The translations under genes and the position numbers were made by a program. The notes beneath the pieces are model-generated. The model did not search any database, was not told the DNA's origin, and was given only the letters and a program-made list of their open reading frames with translations. Below, piece by piece: positions 55,948 to 64,000 of a DNA stretch of 64,000 bases (its first letter is position 1; every line of letters begins with the position of its first letter). Source of the stretch: Halomonas sp. (GTDB lineage: Bacteria > Pseudomonadota > Gammaproteobacteria > Pseudomonadales > Halomonadaceae); contig NZ_JAGOBJ010000003.1 in the NCBI RefSeq assembly GCF_017983445.1, positions 310,001 through 374,000 of the forward strand, written 5' to 3'.

Positions 55948-57102
55948 TTAGCTGCGTGATAGCAGCCCTTTTGCTAAAGCTACAAACATGCCGCCTGCCA
56001 CCGGCAATATATTGTCGTTAAAGTCGTAGTGCTCGTTGTGAAGGTAGGCGCTGTCACCGTTACCAACGAAGAAAAAGCAGCCGGGCACTTCCTGCAGATA
56101 GAACGCAAAGTCCTCAGCCCCCATGGTGGGCATGTAATCAAGCTTTTGAATATCGTTGCTCACCGTGTACTCGGAAGCGAGTGCCAGCACGCGCTCGGAC
56201 CACTCGGGATCGTTGACCAGCGGTGGGATCTGGTGAATATGCTCAAGCTTGAAACGGGCGCCATGGGCATCGCACACGCCTTGTATTACCTGTTCAAGCT
56301 TGCCGGCCAGCGCTTCGCGGGAGGAGGGGCGGTCGCTTCTTATGTTAACCATCAGCTCAGCGCTGCCCGGAATCACGTTGGCGGCATCGCCTGCATGGAA
56401 GGCGGCCACGGTAATCACACCGGATTCCAGGGGCGATTTGTGGCGGGCCACCAGGCCTTGCAACTGCTGAATGAGCGAGGCGCCTACATAAATAGGATCA
56501 ACGGCCAGATGAGGCATGGCGGCATGGCCGGAGACTCCCTTGATGGTGACCTTGAACGTATCGTTGCCACCCATGGCCGGGCCGGGTTTCACGAATAGCT
56601 GGCCTTCAGGAAAGCCGGGGCGGTTGTGGTAACCAAATACGGCCTCCACTCGGGGATTTTCAAGCACACCGGCCTTGACCATCGCATCCGCACCATTGCC
56701 ACCTTCCTCCGCCGGCTGAAAAATCAGCTTGAGGTGTCCGCATAGTTCATCACGCTTTTCCATGACGGCTTCGGCGGCGAGCAGCAGCGTTGCGGTATGT
56801 CCGTCGTGCCCGCAGGCGTGCATCAGGCCTTCATGCTGAGAGCGGTGGCCAAACGTATTAGCTTCGTGAATGGGCAACGCGTCCATATCGGCACGAAACG
56901 CGATCACTGGGCCTTCGCGGCCGGTATCCAGCTCCGCCAGAATCCCTGTGGTCGCAATACCCTCTGTTACCTTATAGCCAAGCGCGCGTAATCGCTCAGC
57001 GGCGAGCCTTGCGGTTTGGGCTTCTTGATATTTAAGCTCAGGGTGCTGGTGAAGGGTATGTCGCAGCGCAATCGCATCTTGTACTTGCTTGTCGGTAAAC
57101 AT
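55948..57102 (-). CDS. M20-family amidohydrolase (AbgA/hippurate hydrolase-like)
   Basis: 384 residues. M20 metal site: FRADMDALPI, HACGHDGHTATLL, PAEEGGNGA, and TMGAEDFAFYL. The dimerisation domain is in the middle (KGVSGHAAMPHLAVDP). It hydrolyses N-acyl amino acids such as p-aminobenzoyl-glutamate, hippurate or related compounds in the cytoplasm; substrate inferred from the AbgT partner. First gene of the two-gene unit; its promoter lies in the 57103-57401 gap, where no gene is visible. Confidence 0.92.
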   Translation of the reverse strand: MFTDKQVQDAIALRHTLHQHPELKYQEAQTARLAAERLRALGYKVTEGIATTGILAELDTGREGPVIAFRADMDALPIHEANTFGHRSQHEGLMHACGHDGHTATLLLAAEAVMEKRDELCGHLKLIFQPAEEGGNGADAMVKAGVLENPRVEAVFGYHNRPGFPEGQLFVKPGPAMGGNDTFKVTIKGVSGHAAMPHLAVDPIYVGASLIQQLQGLVARHKSPLESGVITVAAFHAGDAANVIPGSAELMVNIRSDRPSSREALAGKLEQVIQGVCDAHGARFKLEHIHQIPPLVNDPEWSERVLALASEYTVSNDIQKLDYMPTMGAEDFAFYLQEVPGCFFFVGNGDSAYLHNEHYDFNDNILPVAGGMFVALAKGLLSRS

Positions 57103-57401
57103 TGCCTGTCCTTGCCACTATTGGTGTCATTTTGATGTGCTGTAAAGCTAAGTGACTTGTGGGTCTTAAAGGAGAGGTTTGTGTGTTGTGTTTGTTGCTT
57201 TTGGAGCAACAGTGAAAAAAACCTAAGATCTCTGAATTTATTGGTCACGCTAATTTCTTGTGAGTGTGGTGTGTTATTTTACGTTTAGTTGTATCAATCC
57301 GTTACGTTATAAAAATAGAAACCCAGATGATTATCAGAGACTATATGAAAGCGTAAAAGCAGTTTACGCCTGAGTCATTTTGTCATTATTCAAGGTAAGT
57401 C

Positions 57402-59129
57402 ATGTCCATATCTACTCTATTTTCGTTTGACGATTTTCCTGTAGGGTGCATGGTTACCGACAGTAAACGGCGTATTTTGTACAGCAATCACTATATTGAA
57501 AAGCATTACGGTTATTCAGCCAGTGCGCTGGTCGGCACTGACCTATTTATCCTATTAAGTAAAGCGTCGCAGATTATGTATGAGGCGTATATCGTGCCTC
57601 TGCTGCTTCAGGAAAAATACTGTGATGAAATCCGCCTGACCCTGGTCACGCCCTCAAAAGGCAAGGTGCCAGTCTCGGTAAGTGCTTTCTTTGATGGCAG
57701 TTCTGATGGAAACGTTTATTGGAGTATCAGTAATGCCAGCCGTTCAGATCAATTATTTGAAGAGCTAACGGAAACCAAAAAACTGCTTGAGCAGAAAGTA
57801 TCCGTACTGCGTACACTATCCGATACGGATCCGTTAACCGGGCTGCCTAATCGGGCAGCTTTGACTAAATACCTTGACCATAAAATGCTGGATCGAAAGC
57901 GTAGCGTTATGGCGTTCGCTTTGGCGTTTGTTGATCTTGATGGTTTTAAGGAAATTAACGACCGCTATGGGCATCATGTAGGTGATAAAGTTCTGCAGTT
58001 AGTGGCTGAGCGGCTGGCCAATAATCTTCGAAGCGACGATTTAATTGCCCGTTTTGGGGGCGATGAGTTTGTTATTTTTTTAAATGGCCGCTTTAGCGCA
58101 GGTTTGGTAGAAGAGTCACTAACGCGGCTAATCGGTAAACTTTCAGAAACAATCAGCATCGATTCAATGCACTTAAAGCTCTCTGCCAGTATTGGCGTTA
58201 CGCTTTATCCGCAGGCGAAAGAAGTACAACCGGACCAGCTTATTCGCCAAGCCGATCAGGCAATGTATCAGGCAAAACTTTCCGGAAAGAGCCAAGTGTG
58301 CCTTTTTAATATCGATAATGAAGCCGTTCAAAAGGAATGGTATTCAGAGCTGCTGGCAATTAAAACTGCCATCAAGGCCGATCAGTTTGAGCTTTATTAC
58401 CAGCCCAAAATCAATATGCGTACCGGTGAGGTCTTTGGCGTTGAGGCCTTAATACGCTGGAACCACCCGGTAGAGGGGTTGAAAGGGCCGGCTACTTTCT
58501 TACCGGTACTCAGCAATACATCTTCCGGTTTGACGCTGGGACGTTGGGTGATCACAAAAGCACTTTGCCAGCTGCAAATATGGCTACAGCAGGGACTGGA
58601 TCTGCAGGTCAGCGTCAACATTGATGGTTATCACTTGCAGCACCCACAGTTTCTGCGCGATTTAAGCGTCATCCTTTCTGACTTTCCCAATCTGCCTAAA
58701 CAGCGGTTTGAGATTGAAGTGCTTGAAACCAGCACTATTGAAGATGTAAGCCATGTTTCTTCTGTGCTTAATGCCTGCAGGATGATGGGGATTCGTATCT
58801 CGCTGGATGACTTCGGCACGGGTTACTCCTCCTTGAGTCATCTCCGCGATCTGTCGGTAGATACTCTTAAAATTGACCGCAGTTTTGTCAAGAATATGCT
58901 TACCAGCAGCAGCGATTTGGCCATTTTGAAAGGCGTTATCGGCTTCGCTCGCGCATTTGAATGTGACTTGGTCGCAGAAGGAGTCGAGACACTCGAACAT
59001 AGTCGACTGCTGATTGAGCTTGGGTGTGAGTGTGGTCAGGGTTACTACATCGCCAAACCGATGCCTGCCCGTGCCTTTCCCGCATGGGTTGATCAGTGGT
59101 ATCAAAGAGAGTTTCAAATGAAATATTAA
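57402..59129 (+). CDS. PAS-GGDEF-EAL cyclic-di-GMP enzyme
   Basis: 575 residues, no membrane helix. PAS at residues about 8-120, a short coiled coil, GGDEF near 135-300 with intact RFGGDEF, and EAL near 310-565. EAL landmarks are present: VEALIRWNHP, VSVNIDGYHL, EVLETSTIE, SLDDFGTGYSS, LKIDRSF and VAEGVET. Both synthesis and breakdown of c-di-GMP look possible. It lies 48 bases before an RsbQ-like hydrolase, the known partner of such PAS domains. Confidence 0.93.
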   Translation: MSISTLFSFDDFPVGCMVTDSKRRILYSNHYIEKHYGYSASALVGTDLFILLSKASQIMYEAYIVPLLLQEKYCDEIRLTLVTPSKGKVPVSVSAFFDGSSDGNVYWSISNASRSDQLFEELTETKKLLEQKVSVLRTLSDTDPLTGLPNRAALTKYLDHKMLDRKRSVMAFALAFVDLDGFKEINDRYGHHVGDKVLQLVAERLANNLRSDDLIARFGGDEFVIFLNGRFSAGLVEESLTRLIGKLSETISIDSMHLKLSASIGVTLYPQAKEVQPDQLIRQADQAMYQAKLSGKSQVCLFNIDNEAVQKEWYSELLAIKTAIKADQFELYYQPKINMRTGEVFGVEALIRWNHPVEGLKGPATFLPVLSNTSSGLTLGRWVITKALCQLQIWLQQGLDLQVSVNIDGYHLQHPQFLRDLSVILSDFPNLPKQRFEIEVLETSTIEDVSHVSSVLNACRMMGIRISLDDFGTGYSSLSHLRDLSVDTLKIDRSFVKNMLTSSSDLAILKGVIGFARAFECDLVAEGVETLEHSRLLIELGCECGQGYYIAKPMPARAFPAWVDQWYQREFQMKY

Positions 59130-59177
59130 ACTCATTTATTTAAAACCTATTTATTTAAGACGAAGGAGTAAAGCTGC

Positions 59178-59987
59178 GTGTTAACTAAAGGACAGGTCAT
59201 AGCGCGGAATAATGTGACTATCGTCGGGTCTGGCGAAACAACACTAATGCTTGCTCATGGATTCGGCTGTGACCAACAGGTATGGCACTACCTGATCCCT
59301 AAATTAAAAGATCATTACCGGTTAGTGCTATTTGATTATGTGGGTTCAGGCCAATCGCAGCTATCGGCCTTTAATGAGGCGCGCTACCACTCGCTTGAAG
59401 GCTATGCCCAGGATGTCACCGACATCTGCGCGGCGCTGGATTTAAACCAGGTGCATTTTGTCGGGCATTCGGTAAGCGGTACGATTGGCTTGCTAGCAAG
59501 TATTGCCCAGCCTGAGCGCTTTGCCAGCCAGATCATGATTTGCCCTTCACCCTGCTTTTTGAACATGCCACCTGACTACTACGGCGGTTTTGAGCGAAGT
59601 GACTTGGAGGAACTCATCGGTTTGATGGATCGCAATTATATTGGCTGGGCAAATTATCTGGCGCCCTTGGTAATGGGGCCTGAAAGCTCTGAGTTATTGG
59701 TAGGCGAGCTTTCCAGCAGCTTCTGCTCGACTGACCCGGTAGTTGCCAAGTTATTCGCTAAAGCGACATTCTTTTCGGATCATCGCTATCTATTGCCTCA
59801 AGCTAAGCATCCTGCCTTAGTTCTTCAAAGCCAGGTAGATACCCTTGCCAACCCTGACGTCGGCAAGTACATGCATGCGCACATGCCGGGTACCACACTG
59901 CATGAAGTACCAAGCCAAGGGCACTGCATTCATATGACTCACCCTGACCTTATCGCTCAGGAGATCAATGCCTGGTTGGGGAAATGA
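59178..59987 (+). CDS. RsbQ-like alpha/beta hydrolase
   Basis: 269 residues. Nucleophile elbow GHSVSGTIG (Ser), oxyanion AHGFGCDQQVW, catalytic Asp in SQVDTLANPD and His in SQGHCIHMTHP. These and VLFDYVGSGQS are RsbQ hallmarks. RsbQ makes or delivers a small ligand for the PAS domain of its partner (RsbP in Bacillus). Here the partner is the PAS-GGDEF-EAL protein encoded just before. GTG start with AAGGAG eight bases upstream. Confidence 0.92.
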   Translation: MLTKGQVIARNNVTIVGSGETTLMLAHGFGCDQQVWHYLIPKLKDHYRLVLFDYVGSGQSQLSAFNEARYHSLEGYAQDVTDICAALDLNQVHFVGHSVSGTIGLLASIAQPERFASQIMICPSPCFLNMPPDYYGGFERSDLEELIGLMDRNYIGWANYLAPLVMGPESSELLVGELSSSFCSTDPVVAKLFAKATFFSDHRYLLPQAKHPALVLQSQVDTLANPDVGKYMHAHMPGTTLHEVPSQGHCIHMTHPDLIAQEINAWLGK

Positions 59988-60173
59988 GAGCCTGTTGGAT
60001 TGATGCGGGGTTAGTTTTTTAAAGGCCTTGGCATGAGGCCATAGCCTGCCAATAGAAGGGCAACTTAGGTATTATTCCTATCAGCCTTTAAAGGTTCGCT
60101 TTAATAGCATCGGTTTAGTAAGGCTGACAGGATAGGGTGCTAGTTTTATTTAATATTTAATGCAGTTCCATGA

Positions 60174-61244
60174 TTATCCAAGCACCGAATTGCGGTCGGC
60201 GTTGGCGCGCTCTTGGGCGCGTTCACGGGCATTCTCAAAGGCTTCAAGGAAATTCTCGCCGTCTTCGCCAAAATGATCTAAGTACCATGCGCGAATGGGA
60301 TCGGCCAATGCACGGAATTCCTTCATTTCTTCTTCGGTGGGTGTGTAAATCTCGCCACCTGCATCTTTCCATTTACGGTAAGCCGCTAGCTCTTTGCGGG
60401 GCTGGATGCCGAACTGTACCGTTGCCATCATGGCGGCACCGTCAGCAACAACACGCTGTTGCTCGGGTGTCAGAGACTGAAACTTCTGATTTCCCATCAG
60501 CCACATGGACGCCATATACGCATGGTTATCCATGGTCATATATTTGATGACTTCCTGAAAATTCATGTTGGTGATGTCTGAAATGGAGTTGAGCGTGCCG
60601 TCGACGACGCCTGTCTGCAGGCCGGTATATACTTCAAGCCAGGGCAGGGGAGTGGGGGAGGCCCCCATTTCGCGAACCATGAGCTGCTGTATTTCTGACT
60701 CAATGGTACGAAAGCGGAGACCTTCCGCGTCGCTGGGCGTGCGAATTTCACGCTCGCCATTAGTGATGTTGCGCCAGCCACCCGTTTGAGTCATCGACAT
60801 CAAGCGGATTCCGCCATTGGTGGACCTAAGAATCTCGTCTCTTAGAAACCCCGTGAACTGCGGGTCTGTCAGCATATTCATGGCCGCCCGGTCATCAGGG
60901 AATGCGTAAGGGATATCTAATCCCTGGATTGGCGGATAAATGGAGGCAACACCGCCGGCCGTCGCAGTATACAAATCCACAATTCCTGCCTGCATGGCTT
61001 CAAAGCATTCGTTGGCAGAACCACACAGCTGCGCGCCTGCAAAGATATTAACCGTAACGTCTCCGCCGGTGCGGCTCTCAACGTAGTTCTTGAACACTAA
61101 TGCAGCGTCATACTCTTGATCTTCTTCGTTTGCGAGAAAAACGAGGTTGAGTTCTGCAGCCTGGGCGATGCTCGACATGCAGAGTGCGCCGCCTAATAAT
61201 AGTGAAGCGAGCGCTTTCTTGGTGTGCTTTATAGGCATTGTCAT
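60174..61244 (-). CDS. dctP: DctP-type TRAP substrate-binding protein
   Basis: 356 residues with a signal peptide ending SSIAQAAE. DctP landmarks: NLVFLANEEDQEYDAA, IVDLYTATAGGVASIYP, RFRTIESEIQQLMVREMGASPTPLPW, and TGLQTGVVDGTLNSI. Two cysteines (LCGSANEC) may form a disulfide. AGGAG lies 4 bases before ATG 61244 or 10 before ATG 61238; the start is one or the other. Third gene of a dctQ-dctM-dctP unit, divergent from a sugar-acid dehydratase, so an aldonic or similar acid is the likely cargo. Confidence 0.92.
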   Translation of the reverse strand: MTMPIKHTKKALASLLLGGALCMSSIAQAAELNLVFLANEEDQEYDAALVFKNYVESRTGGDVTVNIFAGAQLCGSANECFEAMQAGIVDLYTATAGGVASIYPPIQGLDIPYAFPDDRAAMNMLTDPQFTGFLRDEILRSTNGGIRLMSMTQTGGWRNITNGEREIRTPSDAEGLRFRTIESEIQQLMVREMGASPTPLPWLEVYTGLQTGVVDGTLNSISDITNMNFQEVIKYMTMDNHAYMASMWLMGNQKFQSLTPEQQRVVADGAAMMATVQFGIQPRKELAAYRKWKDAGGEIYTPTEEEMKEFRALADPIRAWYLDHFGEDGENFLEAFENARERAQERANADRNSVLG

Positions 61245-61270
61245 TGTTCTCCTAAAATATATATTGCGGG

Positions 61271-62566
61271 TCAAGCGACGTATCCGAACATTCTGGGCAG
61301 CGCCAGAATGAGATCGGGGATGTAAACCAAAGCAAAAAGGATGGCGATTTCAACGAAAAAGAGCGGCAGCATCTCCCAGGCAATCTTTTCGATACGCTCC
61401 TTACTGATACTGCTGACCACAAAGAGCACCAAGCCCATGGGAGGTGTTATCAGTCCCATGATCAGCGTGATGCTCATTACGACAGCAAAATGAATAGGGT
61501 CAACGCCTACACCCACCATTACCGGCGCAAGGATAGGCCCCAGGATCAAGATGGCGGGACCTGCATCCATGATGGTGCCTACCGCCAACAGGAAGGCCAC
61601 TACCAAAAAGAATAGAATTCTAGGATCATCAGTGACTGAGAGAATGAATGCACTTACCAGTTGGGGGGTGCCTTTAAGGCTAACGAGAGATGCAAAGGCC
61701 ACAGCAGCGCCGACTAAAAGCAGAATGACCGCAGAGTTGATAGCCGCTTTACCAAACAGGCCGGGCAGATCCTTGAAGGTAATCTCCCGTGTTACGAACA
61801 GGCCCAGAATCAGCGCATAAAAAGCAGCAACGGCAGCGCCCTCGGTGGGCGTAAAAATACCACCCACAATACCGCCGATAAGAATCAAGGGAGTCAGAAG
61901 TGGCATAAACGCAGTGACAAAGGCCTGCCACTTTTCTTTCCAGCTGGCTTTGGGCAGCGGTTCTGGAAACTCCTTAAACCGAGCCATAATCGCAATCGTG
62001 ATCATTAACCCTATGCCGATGAGTATGCCTGGCACTACACCACCTGCAAACATGCCAGCTACCGACACGTTCATGATAAACGCATAAAGAATGAAAATGC
62101 CGCTTGGTGGAATAATACTGGCTATGACCGCGGAAGCCGCTGTAATGGCCGCTGAAAAGCGGTTGGTATAACCCGATTGGCGCATTGCGGGAATCATTAC
62201 TGAACCCATTGCTGAAGCGTCTGCCACGGCAGAACCGGAGCCGCCCGCCAACATCAGTGAGGACGCTACCGACACCTGTCCAAGGCCAGCCTTACGATGG
62301 CCAATCAGCGTTTCGGCAAAACGCACGATACGCTTCGTCACACCCCCCGCCGTCATTAGCTCACCGGCCAGAATGAAAAACGGCAGTGCCATGAGCGGGA
62401 AACTATCGATCCCTGCAAAAAGCCGCTGAAATAATAGGTTAAGAAAGACCGGCTTACCTTCCATTAATAAACTAATGCCTGGCGCAAAAAGCATTAGAAA
62501 TACGATGGGCATACCGGCAATTAACAGAAAGAGGAAGATCCATAAATAAGCGAAAGTCATGGTCAT
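61271..62566 (-). CDS. dctM: DctM-type TRAP large permease subunit
   Basis: 431 residues, twelve or so helices. LAGGSGSAVADASAMGSVMIPAMRQSGY, IIPPSGIFILYAFIMN, FTPTEGAAVAAFYALILGLF and GLITPPMGLVLFVVSS mark the family. It overlaps dctQ by ATGA. A second ATG at 62560 has GAGG at better spacing. Confidence 0.93.
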   Translation of the reverse strand: MTMTFAYLWIFLFLLIAGMPIVFLMLFAPGISLLMEGKPVFLNLLFQRLFAGIDSFPLMALPFFILAGELMTAGGVTKRIVRFAETLIGHRKAGLGQVSVASSLMLAGGSGSAVADASAMGSVMIPAMRQSGYTNRFSAAITAASAVIASIIPPSGIFILYAFIMNVSVAGMFAGGVVPGILIGIGLMITIAIMARFKEFPEPLPKASWKEKWQAFVTAFMPLLTPLILIGGIVGGIFTPTEGAAVAAFYALILGLFVTREITFKDLPGLFGKAAINSAVILLLVGAAVAFASLVSLKGTPQLVSAFILSVTDDPRILFFLVVAFLLAVGTIMDAGPAILILGPILAPVMVGVGVDPIHFAVVMSITLIMGLITPPMGLVLFVVSSISKERIEKIAWEMLPLFFVEIAILFALVYIPDLILALPRMFGYVA

Positions 62567-63114
62567 ACCTCAACGTTGCTATCAGCATTAGGCGTTTCCT
62601 GCCTAACGGATAAAGTGGTGTTAAAAACGAGGCAATACCCTAAGCGAAGCACACGTTCGAAAGAGCTTAATGCCGTTAGGAAGAAACTTAAGGGGAGTAC
62701 GTAATAGACGCTGGCCATGCTGATGCCCAGCGATAAGCTTGAAATAGTGGCGCCGCGCTCTATGCGCTCAAAACCGAGCTTGATGCACCATATGAGTACC
62801 GCCAGAATGCAGATTTCAAGTAACAGCTGTAGAAGCCGCCATGCGACGGAGTCGCGAAACCATTCTGTTGCGATTTCCAGACTGGCGTTCAGCCCTTTGC
62901 GATGGGCCGCAGGAAAAAACAAAAAGGCCATCCAGACCATCATGAAACGGGCTAATTCTTCCGTCCAGCCGAAACTATCGCTCAATACATAGCGGAAGAA
63001 TACGTGGGTAATCATGATGCCAAGCATACTGGCCAGCAGCAGGGTGGCAGCGTAACCGGCCCAACGTGTGGTTACCTCATTAATACGGTCAAGCAGGGCG
63101 ATGAACGTGGGCAT
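62563..63114 (-). CDS. dctQ: DctQ-type TRAP small permease subunit
   Basis: 183 residues, four helices, with the DctQ block SFGWTEELARFMMVWMAFLFFPAAHRKG. First gene of the dctQMP operon, right behind an operator-bearing promoter. Confidence 0.92.
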   Translation of the reverse strand: MPTFIALLDRINEVTTRWAGYAATLLLASMLGIMITHVFFRYVLSDSFGWTEELARFMMVWMAFLFFPAAHRKGLNASLEIATEWFRDSVAWRLLQLLLEICILAVLIWCIKLGFERIERGATISSLSLGISMASVYYVLPLSFFLTALSSFERVLRLGYCLVFNTTLSVRQETPNADSNVEV

Positions 63115-63203
63115 TTTCGCCTCCGGAAGGCAGTTCTACTCCCGCAGGAGGGTGCCTTTGTCATTATATTAGTGAAGGTTAAGAACCGAATTACAGTTTT
63201 CGT

Positions 63204-63247
63204 CGTAGCGCTGCGAAAATGTTAAGGACACCTCTATAAACTGTCAA
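63204..63247 (-). promoter_or_regulatory. Promoter and operator of the dctQMP operon
   Basis: On the minus strand: TTGACA (63247-63242), 17 bases, TAACAT (63224-63219), then the operator. The operator read on the plus strand is CGTAGCGCTGCGAAAAT (63204-63220), overlapping the -10 box. It is the exact reverse complement of the copy at 63411-63427. Confidence 0.75.
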
Positions 63248-63383
63248 GCAACCCAACGCTACTCTTGACAATATGGCCTTAGACATAAGTCGTAATTATA
63301 AGGTTGTCTTAACAAATAAGCTGTTAAATAGTTATTGAACAGTATTTATTTTTACCTTTAACAGCTCTTACTAAGCCATCAAG

Positions 63384-63427
63384 TTGACATCCATAAATGC
63401 CAGCAGCTATATTTTCGCAGCGCTACG
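63384..63427 (+). promoter_or_regulatory. Promoter and operator of the dehydratase gene
   Basis: TTGACA (63384-63389), 18 bases, TATATT (63408-63413), and the operator ATTTTCGCAGCGCTACG (63411-63427). The near-palindrome TTCGCAGCGCTACGAA has the central CG of LacI-type operators. Placement over the -10 fits a repressor that acts on both divergent units. Confidence 0.75.
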
Positions 63428-63494
63428 AAATTTAAAAGCAGGGTATAAGAATCACGACCATATAACCGCCCGCTACGACTTAAAGGCATACGAC

Positions 63495-64000
63495 GTGACA
63501 ACAAAACATCGACGCAAGATCGAAGAACTGCGCAGTCAGCGTTGGTACGATTCGCAAGACATGCGAGGTTTTGCGCATCGGCAGCGGACCCAGCAAATGG
63601 GATTGCGGCGTGATGAATTCATGAATAAGCCGGTCGTCGGCATTATTAATACATGGAGTGATTTAAGCCCGTGTCATGCGCATTTGCGCGACCGCGCTGA
63701 AGCCGTCAAGCGGGCCGTATGGGCAGGCGGTGGTTATCCTGTAGAGTTGCCCGCTCTGTCGTTAGGCGAAGTGCTCGTCAAGCCCACCACCATGCTCTAT
63801 CGAAATTTCCTGGCGATGGAAGCTGAAGAGCTGTTGCGCTGTCACCCGATCGACGGTGTCGTATTGCTGGGCGGTTGTGACAAGACGACGCCAGCCCTGC
63901 TGATGGGCGCGATCAGCATGGATATACCGGCGATATTCTGCTCGGCGGGCCCCATGCTGAACGGAAAATGGAAAGGCCAGACGTTAGGCGCCGGCACCCA
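63495..64000 (+). CDS. IlvD/Edd-family sugar-acid dehydratase (partial, 3' end outside window)
   Basis: The first 168 residues, still open at the window edge. It is of the type that dehydrates L-arabinonate, D-xylonate or related aldonic acids to 2-keto-3-deoxy acids. Visible: GLRRDEFMNKPVVGI, NTWSDLSPCHAH with Cys60, and LGGCDKTTPA with Cys128 and Lys130, the 2Fe-2S and carbamylated-Lys positions of characterised aldonate dehydratases. GTG 63495 is the start, with AAGG eight bases before. Divergent from dctQMP, which probably brings in the substrate. Confidence 0.9.
   Translation, partial: MTTKHRRKIEELRSQRWYDSQDMRGFAHRQRTQQMGLRRDEFMNKPVVGIINTWSDLSPCHAHLRDRAEAVKRAVWAGGGYPVELPALSLGEVLVKPTTMLYRNFLAMEAEELLRCHPIDGVVLLGGCDKTTPALLMGAISMDIPAIFCSAGPMLNGKWKGQTLGAGT

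Overview
The window reads as a chromosome segment of a Halomonas-type gammaproteobacterium (family Halomonadaceae). The evidence is a GC-moderate, gammaproteobacterial-style gene content: several TRAP transporters, a BCCT osmolyte carrier, a complete urea uptake and urease block, a CitA/CitB-TctCBA citrate system, sigma-54 and sigma-28 type promoters, and a chemoreceptor with a C-terminal CheR/CheB tether. The genus is an inference from gene content; no rRNA is present.

Layout. 0-3 kb: the end of an MscS-type channel, a pteridine reductase (folM-like) divergent from an HPPK-like gene, then a lone flagellin with its own sigma-28 promoter. 3-10 kb: class III aminotransferase, YdiJ-type D-2-hydroxyglutarate dehydrogenase and HglS (DUF1338), together the lower half of the 2-aminoadipate branch of lysine breakdown, with a convergent LysR regulator. 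10-13 kb: a TAXI-type TRAP transporter whose binding protein is circularly permuted and whose permease has an apparent frameshift in an A9 run at its start. 13-16 kb: BCCT carrier and a DUF481 outer-membrane protein. 16-23.7 kb: CitA-like kinase and CitB-like regulator, CitMHS and TctCBA citrate carriers, joined by a shared operator motif. 23.9-35.5 kb: urtABCDE and ureDABCEFG, each behind a near-identical sigma-54 promoter, so probably one NtrC-controlled nitrogen-scavenging regulon.

35.8-42.4 kb: fdhD, a DctPQM TRAP transporter divergent from an FAD-linked 2-hydroxyacid dehydrogenase, and a second near-twin binding protein. 42.5-46.7 kb is the accessory region: tRNA-Arg(CCG) followed by a strikingly AT-rich three-gene operon (PD-(D/E)XK-like sce7726 family, sce7725/beta family, zinc-ribbon RES-domain protein), then a GC-normal NucS-like nuclease with a PUA/EVE-like tail. 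This is a candidate defence or toxin module with no assigned function that I know of. 46.8-57 kb: SDR oxidoreductase/AraC pair, YihY/BrkB membrane protein, PepSY protein, chemoreceptor, NYN-domain protein, LysR regulator, and an AbgT transporter with an M20 amidohydrolase. 57.4-60 kb: PAS-GGDEF-EAL protein next to an RsbQ-like hydrolase, a two-part sensing module. 60-64 kb: a DctQMP TRAP transporter divergent from an IlvD/Edd sugar-acid dehydratase that runs off the window; both promoters carry the same palindromic operator.

The most notable signals are the circularly permuted TAXI binding protein (11881-12876), the AT-rich tRNA-adjacent operon (42747-45554), and the A9 frameshift in front of the TAXI permease. 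No CRISPR array, rRNA, IS element, integrase or prophage was seen. All family assignments come from reading translations and motifs by eye, without database searches.
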